Origin: Lithospermum erythrorhizon
Taxonomy: Eukaryota; Streptophyta; Magnoliopsida; Boraginales; Boraginaceae
Length of the DNA: 64,000 nt
Assembly (NCBI GenBank): GCA_019722365.1
Contig: JADFUC010000245.1
Location: 155,465 to 219,464 of the forward strand
Direction: 5' to 3'
Both the position numbers and the translations under genes were made by a program. This document shows positions 35,741 to 50,000 of this stretch, in pieces (position 1 is the first letter of the stretch; every line of letters begins with the position of its first letter). The notes beneath the pieces are model-generated. The model had not been told where the DNA came from, ran no database searches, and worked only from the letters and a program-made list of their open reading frames with translations.

Positions 35741-36460
35741 TTACTTTTTTTTTAATGTCTACTGAGGCAAAAAACTATGCGAGTGTCTCCATCAACATTT
35801 CGTAGAAATTTAAGTAGGAAATTCTGGGAGCCTGCTTGATCCATCGCTAAACGAAAGCGTAATGATCCTCAAAATTGGTTCCTCCAGATTGCTGTCTGCA
35901 AATTGCATATATGGATAATTATAGGTGGTAATGACATACTAAATTGTTGCTGCATCATATATGACATTTGAGCATTATTTTGGCATTCCAAGTATTTTGA
36001 TAATTTTGTGGACGCTGGATATTAGATTTATGTCGACAGAAACATAAATTAGCGGAAATTAAAATTTTGATTAGATCCATTAATTAGGCTAAAACTTAAG
36101 AAAAAGTGTTTAAAAAAAGAGATAGAAAAAAAAAATTATAATATGGAAGAAAAGATAAGAAATTTTTTATGGTGAAATGAGATCAATATTGGTGTCTATT
36201 TATAGATATTGAAAGATTAGGAACTTTGGTAAAAAAAAAATTAAAAAAAATATATTTTCAGCCCTTCAAATTATCATTTTAAAATTAATAACAAATTTTT
36301 TTAAATAAAAGAAAGTTGTTGATGTAAAGAGATTCATGCCTACGACCCCACTCAGCCAAGCGACTATCCTTTTTGGGTTAAAAATTAAGTTTTTCAAAAA
36401 ATTTGCTTTCACCAATTTTGTCAAAAACTACCTTAATTGTTATTAATTCATTTATAGTAT

Positions 36461-37077
36461 TTGCGGAGACTATTTGAACTCAAAAAGTACCTATCGGAGG
36501 TAGTTTCTAGATCTGTCCTTTCTGAAAGTAACTTCTCTCACTCCTCCGTCAACTACAACCTCCATCATCGAACAATGATGTTACTGGAACATTTAGGATT
36601 GGACAATATTTCTTGGCACGCATTTGCATTTGATACTCATGATTCTGCCCTTTAAAGCAAAGTATGCTTCTATATTTTGTTACTCTGTAATTGTCCTCTT
36701 AGTGTTTTTCTTAATTTTAGTTTGTACTCTCGGCATTCTGTTGTGAAATATGTCTGCAAGCTTTTTGCCTTGTCAACAACTTCTCATGGATTTCAGCACT
36801 GATCTTGTCGTGCAACCTCTCGCCCATTCCCCTGCTGAAGTTCAGCCCCACCTGCAGTCTCAGCTTCAAACTTAATAATCCCTACCTCAGAAATCATCCT
36901 CAAGAACTTAGTTTGCCTCTACAGCAGCCTCTCATGGGAACCAGTAACCCTGATTCAGAAAAAAAGCAACACCCACCCAACTTCAATAAAGACATGTTTG
37001 CCCAATTGCCAAAGATCAGTCGTGATTTGTCCCCTCACCAACATCTGCCTGGGTTGGAATGGAAGGAGGCAGTTTAG
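36461..37077 (+). other. Open frames of unknown nature
   Basis: Two plus-strand frames (36461-36655, 64 codons; 36805-37077, 90 codons) have somewhat protein-like composition, with Pro and Gln in the second. I see no domain, splice junction or conserved motif. They may be a decayed gene fragment or chance. Confidence 0.15.
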
Positions 37078-37299
37078 GTATCCCCACTATTTTCACATTT
37101 ATCTTCTATATGATTCCTCATACGACTACTAGAGGAAATAATTGGTTTGGTCAAATCGGGAATATTTGTTCATATAAATTTGGTGTGATCGGAAACATTT
37201 ATATAAAATTATTGCAACATGCAATAAATAATCATTTCATGCTTGTTCTAATATCATTCGATCATTTATTTTTGAAAGTGTCACTTAGGGATACACAAA

Positions 37300-39640
37300 T
37301 TGAACCCAATCTAAGCAACCTAAATTTTCTAAACCGACGAACCGAACCGATTTGTATTTTAAAAAATAATCGACATCAATCGGTTCGTTAGTTCCGCCGA
37401 AATATCGATGGATTCTTGGAACCTAACCGAATTCTTTATTTATTAAAAAACATCATTTATAGAGTATATAGTCAAGGAAATTAAAACATAAACCCTCATT
37501 CCATTTTACTGCCTCCATCTCTGCAACTAACCCCACCCCCACCCCCCCATTTATGTCTTCACTACCTCCCTTAGTACCAGTTGATATGTTTAAAAAATAC
37601 ATACTTTTGATCCGACGGCTAACTTTTCTGTTTGTTCACTAATCCCAAAAACACATGCTAGTTATTTGATTCTCTTGATGAAGTAGCATAAATTTTATTG
37701 GATATTGGACCGATTCAACTAGATTTTACTTATAATCAATCATGATTCTGAGTTTGAAGCCTTGATAAGTTCAAGTGACTTCACCAGACTAGCCGATAAA
37801 ATCGAACAAGCCAATGACTCGACTCAGTAATGGTTTGGCTCAAATAATCTAACAACCCGAGCAAATTTTTTCTTCAATCTTGGGTTATGTATAGGCACGT
37901 AGATGGCTGAACCTTATCGAACCTCAATAGAAATCGGTGTTCACCGAACAAAAGGATTCGAGGTTCGGTTAGGCTCGAGGTTGGAAACAACAAATCGTAA
38001 AAATCAACATTCACGCGGGGTTCAAAAAGTTGAAGGTTAGAGATTTGATCTTAATGGTTGAGGTTCGATTCGGAATTCCCCGACGAGAACATTCGAATTT
38101 TAATGATAAATATGAAAAATATGTACTTGTGGTTCGCTGCACTCTGAGCCGAAAGTGTTCAAGCCAAATTAACCTAAAAATTGCGGTTCAAGCTTAGCTA
38201 TTACCTAAAATTGAGGTTCGAGCTTTGCTTGAGCTACGCCGAACTCGAACTTCAACCTAACTTTCTAATCAACTTTCGCATTTTTTACTGCCTAATTATG
38301 TGCCAATCTCTAAACGCATAAAAACATTGGCTAATAAAGACAAAGAAAGTAAAGTTATATGGTTTGTTTGTTTTGGAAAATTAAGGAAATTCTAATACCC
38401 TCCTTGTTTGGAAACTTTAAATACGAGACAAAGATTTCTAGAAGATTATTTTAGCCCCTCATTCATCCTAATTCCCTATTACCCTCCAAATCGGGTGAGA
38501 ATCTTATGGCAATCTAATAAAATATAACACAATTTAATATATTCCTCCCTCCAAAATTATTGTATCCAAACAATAATTTAATTTATTCTCCCTAGTTCAC
38601 CCTCGATTTTCTTCCCCACGATATAAGGCCGCTTATATATATATAGTAGTAAAAAATTTCTAAACATAGTCAATGTTTGAATAAAAACTACATTACCCTT
38701 AATATAATTTAACACAATAACACATAGTCAAAATCAATAATTATTTAATACAGTTAAAAATAATTATCTTCTTCCTTTTTAATAAACATAGTTAAAATCA
38801 ATAATTATTTAGGATTTGTAATAAGGATATCCATCGTAAAAAGATTCTATCTTTTCCTGTAAATTCAATCATTAAAGGGTACATAACCATATCTTCAATC
38901 CCTTAATTCAATAATTATATTCTATGAAGAAGAATTATTAAAGAGGATATATTATGTTTTGTTATTCGGAATTAAGAAATAAATATATTAATTAGATGAT
39001 AATGTATGTTTGATTTTCCGTAACGAAGTAATGGATTTTGAGTGGTTTAAAATGCAAAAATGTATTAATATTGAAATATAATAAACTAGTTAGTCTAAAA
39101 GTACGGAGCAGATATTGTAACAAAATTTTCGCTGACGCGAAGTATAGAAATTTTTTGCAACTATTTATAACCGCTTATTGCCACATTTGGTCATTAATAA
39201 TCCAACGGTTTCTATTAGCTTTACAATTTAGCAAAACCTAAAATTGAGATATTCTCTTCAAACTCACCATACAACTTCACCGTAAAACATGCTTTCACAT
39301 CTAAAACATCCCAAAACAAAATTCCATTCAAATCAAAAACTAAAAATCGGAACTAAATTGTTCTTCATCAGATCTAGAATTGCAGAAGACCACAAAAGGA
39401 GAAATTTAAAGGAGATAAAGTATTGTAGAATATTTTGAAGAATTCCAATTGCATGTAAAAATTCAATTTTTAATGTTAATATTAACATCATGATTCAATG
39501 TGAATAAGATGGTAATTGGCTGAAGCTTGTGAAGAATGAAGATAATTATTGACACATATATATGAAGCTTAAATGTGGAACAGAGTGAGTAGGAAATGAC
39601 TATTTTACCCCTCATTGACATATATTAACTCAATTCTTTT
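37300..39640. other. Intergenic, with GGTTCGG-rich segments
   Basis: Around 37320-37430 and 37880-38270 the sequence is full of CCGAACCGA, GGTTCGGTT and GAGGTTCG, as in subterminal repeats of hAT-like miniature transposons. The rest is AT-rich with no gene. Confidence 0.4.
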
Positions 39641-39679
39641 CTGTATCATTATCTCTCCTCTCTCACATAATCCTTCCTA

Positions 39680-39990
39680 TATCTCACCAGGGAATATATT
39701 TTCTGTATCAATTCTCAATAACCAAAACCCATTAAACATTTCAAAAATATTCTATAATTTTCATATTGAATTCTCAAGAATCAAAACCCATAAATTTAGT
39801 TTGTATATTTGGCTTCATATTCATATATATCTGACGAGGTAATATATTTTCTGGTATGAAACATTAATAACCAAAACCCATTTACCCCATCAATTTCAGT
39901 TTTTCTGTGTGTAATTTTCTATATATATTTACATGACTTGGGATTATATTTCCTGGTAAGGAAGCTCAACAATTAAAACCCATAAATTTA
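39680..39990 (+). repeat. Imperfect repeats with AACCAAAACCCAT, near the PTI1-like gene leader
   Basis: AATAACCAAAACCCATT-type sequence appears at about 39717, 39777 (AATCAAAACCCAT), 39868 and 39970 (AATTAAAACCCAT). Three copies are preceded by ATATATTTTCTG or ATATTTCCTGG. Unit about 60-110 bp, diverged. Confidence 0.5.
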
Positions 39991-41044
39991 TTTTCTAAAT
40001 TGATGACTTAATGTTTTCCAATTTCATTTCTATTTGTGAAATGAAATAGGCATTCTCAGTTTTTTTAATCAATAAATTAATTCTTTTGTTTTCTCCTTTT
40101 TTTGAAGATTTTTTTATGCATCACCTTGTTGTTCATTTGGTGGAATTGCATACAATTTTACCTTCATTTTTTGTATAGTTTATTATTTTTAATAAGGTTT
40201 GATGATGATAATACAGGGTGATAAATGTATAATTCATTGGAATGTTGTAATTTGTAAATAGTTTTTTTTTTAATGTTAAATAATGGCTGGTGCTTGAATA
40301 TGGTTGGTCACATTGATTTCCGATGATTTTGAATAGATTGCGTTATTCAATTGAATGCAAGTCGAAATTTGGTGAAATCGATCTTTGGCGTCGTTGTTTG
40401 TTTGAGGAAACATTGATTACAAGTTTATAAAGGATAAGTATACATAATTTCATGGCTAGTTAGATATTAGGTATTTATATAACTAATGCAGCTCGGAAGT
40501 TTTATGTCGTGTGTTAAAGATTTTGAATGTATGAGATTATTGTCTTGCTTTAAGAGTTACAGAGATTGAATACGAAATTGAGTGCCCGTAATTTATGTTT
40601 CGTCTTATATTAATGAATTATATCTTAAAAATACTTATATATAAGGAAGAAATCGGTTAAACTATAAATGGTTCCGTAAAGCATTAATTTTATGCCTAAA
40701 AAAGTGGGGCATTGTTGGATTCCTGTCTTTCCATGCATGTTAAATTAGAGTGTTGGTTTATCTTTACAGTTGAGAGCTTAGCTGTTCTAAAATCTTCATA
40801 CTATAAATAATACATGCAGGGATCTAACAGCAGCTACTTGTTCGATATAATTTGCATTGTCCCCGTGCTGTTTAATGACAATATGCACATTAGAGGTTGA
40901 TAATTATAATGTCTGATCTGTAGTGTTGTACTGATTTCTAAACAATTGTTTGTATAGAATAGGCACATACGCTTAGTCCTGGTTACTTTGAGAGCCTCGA
41001 AAATACAAGTGCTGAAGAGAATCTTTATCTAAGAAAGAGCAAGG
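39991..41044 (+). other. Probable 5' UTR intron and leader of the PTI1-like gene
   Basis: A donor CCTG|GTAAGG near 39956 and an acceptor TTTGTATAG near 40956 could bound a 1.0-kb leader intron, with the sequence from about 40957 to the ATG at 41045 as leader. This is inferred from splice motifs only. Confidence 0.3.
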
Positions 41045-44000
41045 ATGCGGAGGTGGCTGTGCTGCACAAGTCAAGCTGAAGAGCGATATCGTTCTCATGG
41101 AAATGAGCCGTTGAAGAACCCAGACTATAATACTTATGGTATACCTTTTATTTCTGTTGAAGTATTGTTACAAATTTTAAATCTCAGTTGTTCCTGTTTT
41201 ATCCTTGAATCTGGTCCTTCTTTTCTGCTTATGTCTTGTACTGAACTGATAATTAAACTCTAGATGTTAGAAGGCAGTGGTGCATTTATGGTTTCATTTG
41301 ATCCTGTCGTGTGACCTTCAGGAAAAATAACTTTTGTAGTTTTAACATGGATTGACATTTTCACAAGTATCAGAACATGAGGTGGTATATAATGCAATTG
41401 ATTAACATAAAATATGTAGAACGCTTTTAAAGGTATTTCTTGCTTTGGGGTAGCGATGCACTTAAAAATTGCCACAAAAGAATCAAACAAACAAGACAAC
41501 AGTCTAGTTTTACTTCATTTTATAGTATCATCTAGCCTCTGAAGAATAGGATGTTAAGATGTAGTGCAACCAGTGGAAATAATTTTCCTCTACTGAGTTC
41601 GGAATAACATTTGTGATCTTTAGTTGGTTTCTTCATGAAGAAAGTCAGCAGGAGTTACTATTTTGTATCTTGTTTCCGTGGTCAAGTAAATGTTCTGTGA
41701 AACTAGTTGATGGTTATACATTTTCACTCTCCATCCCTACAGCAGATGGTATTTGCATCTTGAGGATCTCTGTGAGCTTGGAGGAGTTTGATACCCAGAA
41801 TAGTGGTGTTTATTTCATGGTGGCTTTCCTTTTTTTTTTGGCAACTTTTCTCCCTTTTTCTATTATGAATGCATTCAAGTATTCATGACATTTAAAGCTC
41901 ATTCCTTAAATAAGGTTTTCTGACTACTTTTGTGTGACATCAGCTCATGACAGAAAGCCCTCTCCAGTCAAACCTGACACACAAAAATCCGTACTACCTA
42001 TCGAGGTGCCTTCATTGTCTCTGGATGAACTGAAAGAGAAAACAGACAACTTTGGATCGAAGGCATTAATTGGTGAAGGGTCATATGGGCGGGTCTATTT
42101 TGCAGTTCTTGATGGAAAAACCGTTGCCCTGAAAAAGCTTGATGTATCATCTGAACCCGAGTCAACTGTGGAATTTTTGCCTCAGGTATATTGTGGTCTT
42201 GCAATATCTCCTGAAGAATAAATCTGTGAATCCTAATGATTCTGTTTTGGCATAATACTTTCTAATCAATGTTATTAAACATAAGGTGTCTATGGTTTCA
42301 AGATTAAAGCATGAAAATCTTGTGGAATTGCTTGGTTACTGTGTTGAAGGTAATATTCGTGTATTGGCATATGAGTTTGCAACCATGGGATCTCTGCATG
42401 ATATTTTACATGGTAAGCGATTAGTGATGGTATTTGTTTAATCCTTTTAGAAGCAATGGATGCTCAGATTTGATTATTGAATTATTTTGTTAATGGACTA
42501 CAGGAAGGAAGGGGGTACAAGGGGCACAGCCTGGTCCTACTCTTGACTGGATGACCCGGGTGCGGATTGCTGTGGATGCTGCTAGGGGACTAGAGTATTT
42601 GCATGAGAAAGTCCAACCATCAACAATACACAGAGACATCAGGTCCAGCAATGTACTTCTATTTGAAGAGTTTAAAGCTAAAATTGCAGACTTTAACCTT
42701 TCAAATCAAGCTCCAGATATGGCTGCTCGTCTTCATTCTACTCGTGTACTGGGAAATATTTGGTTATCATAAAACAGAGTAATGCCTTTAACTTCCTCTA
42801 AATTCCGTGATTGTATGGTGCCTGTTGTCTCTTCCTTTTACTATGGTGCCTGATGAAACTTCTGGTCCTTTTAATCTAGATGTTATTTTCTTCTTAAGGT
42901 CTTGGAACGCATAGTCCTTAAAAAATGATTTTAACTTTTTACATGCAAGTCAGAATGTATTTGGTGGTCATATAATTCTTGCGTTCATAACTTGCTCTTC
43001 AAAATTTGACGTTACATAATCTATCTGGGAGAATATAGGTTAGCGTATTACGTTTATAATAATATTCAAAAGGAATTTTACAGCATCGTAAAATATTTTT
43101 TATTTACAATACATCTGTGATATTTTTAATTCAATATCAGAAAATATTTTGTCAATAAATAATATATTTTTTAGACTCAATATCAGAAAATATTTACCTA
43201 ATAAATAATAATGGAGTATAACTTTAGACTCACACCAACAAGCATGGGTTTTTAATTTTCAGATTTCACCAGAAGTGTTGAAGACTATTTCTGAACACAG
43301 CTGCCATTATACTGTGACAATTAAAAATACATCATGAGCAACCAGAAAAGATGCTGATGTTGATATACTGGTTATGGATTATTTTCTCAAAGCCAATTTT
43401 GTGTGGTTTGAAATGAAAAAAATATGGTTTGGGATATTTGGACTAATAGCTAGTCCCCCATATGCTCGTAAATCTTCTATTATTAGCTTTTGGCCTAGCT
43501 ATGTTTTTGTGTGTTGTGGATTAACTCTTGACCGTTAAATTGTGCCTGCATAATTTGAGGCACTTAGTTTGCTTTTCAGTAGCTTTCTAAAATTTGTGTT
43601 TACTGTTTTATTTAATAGTCCTTGCTTTCTGGGTATGTACATGCAAATATAAAATCAGTTGACTCTCAGAAGAGCATGTCTAGTTTAAATGTTGTTTGAA
43701 CTTGACTGGGAGGAAACCTGTTGATCATAATATGCCCTTTATGAATACTTTTGTAACTTGGGTATGCCTGCGAATCTCCGGTGTTCGCTTGTTCAAATGC
43801 AATTTATTTTGCTATCTTCTTTCACCACATGCATTTGATTATTGTTGATTCAAGTTCAATTGTGTTTCCTGTAGGCCACACCAAGGCTTAGTGAGGACAA
43901 AGTTAAACAATGTGTGGATCCCAAGCTGAAGGGAGAATATCCTCCAAAAGCAGTCAGCAGGCCTGGCCCCGCACCTCTTCCTTAAAACCATATTCAGAGG

Positions 44001-44293
44001 AATGATGGCAACATGTACCTACATTTCATGCTTACATACAACTTTTAAACTGTTTAGAAAATGTTTGTGCATGTGGCTAAAGTTGTACATGACAATATCA
44101 TTCCCCAGTAAAGCAACTTTTCCGAAAACCATCTAATTTGCAATGTTGTTTGGCTGTCCAGCTTGCAGCAGTGGCGGCCTTATGCGTGCAGTATGAGGCA
44201 GAGTTCCGGCCTAATATGACTATTGTGGTGAAGGCGCTGCAACCACTGTTGAAGTCTGCTGCTCCTGCTCCGGCTCATGCTCCTGCTATTTAA
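41045..44293 (+). pseudogene. PTI1-like serine/threonine kinase pseudogene
   Basis: Recognisable exons: 41045-41138, 41944-42185, 42286-42412, 42504-42778, a ruined exon at about 43639-43761, 43875 to about 43955, and about 44161-44293. They encode [40 protein letters not shown] (ATP lysine), [20 protein letters not shown] (catalytic Asp), [14 protein letters not shown] and at the end [20 protein letters not shown]. This is the PTI1-like kinase family of plant defence signalling. The copy is dead. One extra base after RVLG in exon 4 shifts the frame into a TAA, and the APE motif has become KTE. The next exon, normally carrying DVYSFGVV, survives only as LTGRKPVDH and CTTGTAACTTGG with several small deletions. 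The sixth exon also ends abnormally. The N-terminal CC pair would be an acylation site. Confidence 0.85.
43639..43761 (+). pseudogene. Eroded kinase exon of the PTI1-like gene
   Basis: It aligns by eye with the exon that encodes the DVYSFGVVLLELLTGRK region of PTI1-like kinases. CAGTTGACTC, ATGTCTA and GGGAGGAAACCTGTTGATCA are kept, but short deletions remove the catalytic-loop-adjacent part. A GTATGC donor follows at 43762. Confidence 0.7.
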
Positions 44294-45100
44294 ATATGAT
44301 AGCATTTTATGCACAGTTCAAATGAAGATACTATTTTGTCACCACATCAAAATTTCTATACTTCTCTACAAGATTGAGGTCCTAGCCTTCCTTTTGGGGT
44401 TGATTGTGCTATTTTGCCTGGCTGTTTAAAATCGAGACGAATGCAAAAGTAAGTGGTGAATATAATTCGTCCAAAGTTTTTGTGCCCCTCTCCGAAAAGT
44501 TCTTTTATTATTATTATTATTACTTCTATCTTTTAATGATCAAGTTTCAACATGATGCACACAAAATCATAAGTCCTATTTCATTAACATATTCCAATAT
44601 CTTCGAGAAATTTCCAAATTTCACCTAAGCTAGTCCGGATATTACCCAACGTTAATATTCCAATACTCTCCAAGAAGTTCTAAGCCTCTGTCTTAACAAA
44701 ACACACTTGCCAATCGGCCCAAAGAGACCAAGATTATATAAGGAAGTCTGATATTGAGTGCTTTTAGCACATCAAAACATAGAAATTTCCCAAAGTACTC
44801 CATCTGCTATGAATATTCTTACTTAGGCAATCTCTTGACTTACCAAAAAGAGAAGAAATAGAATTGAACTTGCTTTGGTATTTATATCACCAAAATAACA
44901 GTACAACAACCAAGCGCTTTCTAAATGATCATATCATAAGGAGATGCCTTTGCTTCGATTCACGTGCGATCTCTTATAAAACATTCTCCTCTCAAAAAAA
45001 AAAAAAAAAACAGTACAATGAATTACACCAAACAGCTAATACAAACTACCCACAACATCTTGAAGTCAAGGTATTAGGTAGAATATGAAATGGTAACTAC

Positions 45101-45278
45101 CTAAAAGGAAAGAAGTTGAGGAACCTTTAGCTCTCCCTCGTAGTTTATAGCTGCAACATCTCGTTTTTCTTGGGTAAGTTCCTCAGGTTTCTGATTTTCT
45201 TCGTTAGATTGAGCTACAGGTAGCTCGGGAGGAGAATCTACGCTAGCTTCTGGCTCCTTCAATTCTGATTCAAATTCT
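45101..45278 (-). other. Possible terminal exon of an unknown gene
   Basis: Minus strand. An acceptor GTAATGCTAG at 45279 is followed by an open frame coding for a Glu/Pro-rich tail (EFESELKEPEASVDSPPELP ... KRDVAAINYEGELKVP) that ends LLSF and stop. The composition is protein-like and unlike the noise around it. I could not find upstream exons between 45300 and 47000, so it may be an orphan exon of a decayed gene. Confidence 0.3.
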
Positions 45279-45299
45279 AGCATTACCAAATAAGAAAAT

Positions 45300-47021
45300 T
45301 GACAACAAAACAATGACTACTGAAGTAGAGTAGCAGCTGCAGGCAAATACATTTTTAACACCTACCATTATTCGAACTCAAGTTGGAGGATCTGCTCCAA
45401 CTCGAGGAGAAAAAAAACATAAAAGAAAGCCAAATGCTCTAATAGCATTAGAAGGCACTTGATTTATACATCTCAATGAATTTAACTTATGAATAAAATG
45501 AGCTAGCCACACCAACTCATGAACATAATCAGTTTAAAGTGAATCTCTAGTTTTATAATCTTCACAAGATGAGAATACTTGAGAGCAATCATCAAAAGTA
45601 ATTCAAATATAATCTATTTCTGCCTGAAGATGATGGAAAGTTGGCATATCATTGGAACAAATTTTATTATCCTGAAGAAAAAAGTTTTTTTTCACTCTTG
45701 ATGTTACTTCAACTTGAAGGGTACAGTACCATCTACAATTTTATCTAGCTTTTCTGGTGCTCTTTCACTGTAGACGTTCAAGTGCCTATGGCTGGAACTT
45801 GATTAGCAACTATGGAACTACTGAGCGATAAGATTTCATTCAGTCTATGTGGACAATATGGAGCTGACAAACAAATAAACAAAAGAAGCCAACCACCTTT
45901 TCTTGTGATGCATGGCTGTGTTACAATATTGCTCCTCAGCATCAGATGAAAGCAATAATGGGAATGACTATCAATTTATGTTATTGGAGTCATCCATGGA
46001 TACCTTTCCGAATGAAAAGTTCAGTATGAGTTGCTTATTATAGCCAACTTCATCATTATAGGGGAAAGAGAGAATCTGAAATCATAAAAGATTACTCATG
46101 TAATCATGTTGGTGATCTACCTATAACCTACCCATGGTGAGATAGATATCTAGTATATAAAAGAATCTTTAAGTGTAACATATGGTGCTTAAGCTCTTAC
46201 GTTACCTCTAAGGTACTTAAGGTCTCTGTGCTTTAATTTCAAATTTTTAATTTGTTCATGTACAAATATACTTTAAAACATTTATGAAACATTTCTTAGC
46301 TTCTAACATTTTATGCTTTACAAATATACTCTAATAAGTGTAGATATGCACAAAGCCAGATGGGTGGTATCATAAGGTGTTTTCCATCTGCATTATATTA
46401 ATACTTCGTATAAAAATATACAAATTTCACAACGCATTTAACGAATAAAAAATAAAAAGTAAAGCAAAGAGACTTACACATGATCCAATCCACACTATTA
46501 CCAATAAAACTCCATGGTTAAGTTATTGTACAATGGTTGGAATTTGCACCTATTGAGTAACGAACTCAAAGTATATCACTCTCAAACTCAAGGACTCTAC
46601 AACTGAAAATAAATTGATACTTGTGATATAGAAAACAATTCAAGTTATAGATCAAGAAAGTTAGGAGGACGAAATAAGAGTATAAGTACAAAAGGATAAA
46701 AGTGTTCTCTATCAAAAGGCTTACTACTGGCCTCTAAAATTGTTAAAACAGAACAAGATTGTCTGAATTCTCCCATATACCAATCAATAAATGAGATTTT
46801 TTTTCTCCCCCACATCTAGAAACCATTCTTAATGGATTTTTGGTTTTGTACAAAGAGAAAAGGTGCACTGGAAAGACCATAATAGGACCTTTAAATCTTT
46901 GCGAATAAAAGATGAAGAATAAGAAGAATTGTACTTGGACCTATTGTTGAATGACCTACACCTCATGAATTCCATTGCATTGAATGGTTTTATGCATCAC
47001 TATCATTTTCTTTCAGATTCA
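45300..47021. other. Intergenic, no gene seen
   Basis: AT-rich with no protein-like frame and no repeat that I could identify. Confidence 0.5.
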
Positions 47022-50000
47022 TTAACAACGCAATCATTTGCAAATATGCGACTGCCATCAACTGTGATAATCGCAGCCTACCAACGCATTTATCACTAAA
47101 AGAAAATGAGGACTTCAAGTTTAACATAATAAATAAAATAATACAACTGCCCATCGCCAACTAACTAACACTCACAACAAATCGAAGGTAATAATACAAA
47201 TACAACACTAAAACAACGTTTTACAACAACGATTATTATATACAACAAAAATTTCTGGAAGGAAAATAAAATACTGCTGGAAAAGTTTTCAAATCACTAT
47301 CGCTAATTTATCGGGGTTCGGCAGCCTACCGGCCAACGATCTCGATCATCCCAAATAACCTGGTGATAAAGACTACCATTAGTAATGTGAGTCAACACAG
47401 TTCTGAAAGGAATACAAATATCACGTAAGAATCCACCACATATATATGCTAAGAATACTAAGTCCAATACTTAACTAACAACTATACACCATAAGCATTA
47501 TATTTCAGATGCCACTTCCTCAGTCAGATAAATACTTTCTTACCAACCTTCAACTATCACCCCATTTAAAACCACAATCACATCACCCTTTACTCACATT
47601 ACAACTTAGTCAAATCGAACATCCTCTATTTGTTATCTTTCTTATGTACAATGAAGTTCCGTATAATATTCAACTCTAACATACAACAACTCAAAGATAC
47701 GACTCAACACATTCATAAATCTCTGGGAGATACCACCAAACAACCAAGACTGCTAACCAAACAACTTAACCAGTTATCTTAGGTCCACCATAAAATGATA
47801 CTCCAAATCATAATCAAACACCTACATGTTATCCGAATGCTTATAACAGGAATCTCTACTTTGTTTCATTTTCTTAATACAACTAGGCAACATATTCCTT
47901 AAATCAAGATAATCTAAGTACCGAATTATCTCCCCAAATTCCTCATTTAATATATAGAACATATTCACCTCAATGATATCAACGTCGTACTTGGATAATA
48001 ACTTATATACAACCACACCCTCACTCTAATTTCACTCATATAAAATATCAACATCATCTCCAGATATCACTAACTTCAAGTTTATACTTTTCAGATCTAT
48101 TGTTCTCATTCAAATATTATCTCAACCATCCAATCAACTCAACTTCTTTAACTCCTCAAAGAACGCAAGTAACAGTATACCAACCCCCCAGATCCTCATG
48201 TAAATTTGATAATATGATCCCTACTCACCACAACCTTAATTCACATCACCTCAAAACAACTTCTAGCCAGAATGGAGCATTATCAATAAATAGTAAACGA
48301 GTCATATAATATATAAATGAGTCGTAAAACATATCGTAACACCAAAAAGTCCAACAAATATATAATACAACCAATGACTCAACACACAACGACTCGGCTG
48401 CATTTACGTACCAACAAGATGCACTCAACCCACTCAATCGACTCGACAACTCAACGACTCCATCAACAAAATCAACTGTATCAACTCAACAACTCAACAG
48501 TATTATCAACTCAACAACTCAATAATGGTATCAACACAACAACTCAACAAGAGTGTCAACTCAACAACTCAACAACTCAACAATCCTACAACTCAATATA
48601 AGTCCGGATTTCTACAACTAATGCGCATATATCAACCTCAACCTGCAGGGAGAAACTTATGCCCGTCGACATAAGCTATCACCGAATCGTAACGAGGTAC
48701 GAAGCAATCACCGAATCGTTACTAAAGCATTTAGGCAACCTACTCAATCGCATTTCAGTAACGGCAAGATACCGGACAATCAACTCAACAGACAACATCA
48801 ACTCAACCAACAACATCAACTCAACTGACGACATCAACTCAACTGACAACATCAACTCATATACAACTCTTCCTAACACGACTCAACACCACCACCAAAT
48901 ATCTATACAACTCATGAGACCACCGACACGAAACAACACAAGGAAATAACAACTTTCAACCAACACAACCAAAATCATATATATATATAATCAACACATC
49001 TACACATCATTTATTATAGTGGAATAATAGTGATTATATCCTCAAGATACCCAACAGCACAACAACATATACATTGTGCTGAGCAAATAAACTCTGTGGA
49101 GATTAGTACTCACCTCTTTGAGTTCAGAGCGCACGTTAACTTCTGTGCAGCTTCGCTGCTAAAGCCCAAGCTCACTTCCCTATACAATGTAAATCATACA
49201 TTATAACACGTTCAATAGGATAACCTCTCTCTTAACATTATATATACCCCGAGTGTTATACCACGTCTCACGATTCCAATTTACAACTCTTAGCAATCGT
49301 TCTATCCCCAAAATTGATATACCCTTATGACATTCCAACATACTACATTCTCAATATTCGATCCATACCTTAATACCCCAACAATAACCCCTTAAGTACA
49401 TTTAACCAATCCAACAATCATTTAACAACTAATTAATCCATTAAATATAACCTCCACCCAATCACGAAAGGCTAGTACGAATCCTCCCAACTTTCAACTA
49501 GAATTCGACTATCCATTATCCAAACCAACAATTTTCATACCTAAAAACAACTATATTAAAGTCCTTTGATCTCATATTACCATTTAATGTCAATTTAAGA
49601 AAAGTCAACATAACACTTACACCACTTTCTAACCCCAATAACTACTCAAAATCATCGCTAATCCCCTCACCGATACTCAGATAACATTTCTATACCATTA
49701 TACTTAAGATCTAAAGTCAACCAACATTCATAAAAAGTCAACTCTTCTTCAAAAACTTCAAGAAATACTCCAAAATATTTGAACTTTCTACCTCAAAACG
49801 CAGAGAATGTCTCGGGAATCTTCCAGAAATTCTGAAATAGCTCGCCAAATTCGAAGAAAAATTCGAAGAACAAAATCAAGGGAAATGGTGGAGAAAATTC
49901 AGCCAAGAGGGGAGTGAGAAAAGAGATGAGTTTGTGTTTGGATAATCTCAAGCGATAAGGATGATTAAAAAGTCTCGTGGGTCCGCACTCCAAAATATCT

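Noticed and set aside
42779..43638. A hidden intact kinase exon of the PTI1-like gene
   Set aside because: Read in all plus frames, no DVYSFG or TFGYHAPE sequence occurs; only the eroded exon at 43639-43761 matches.
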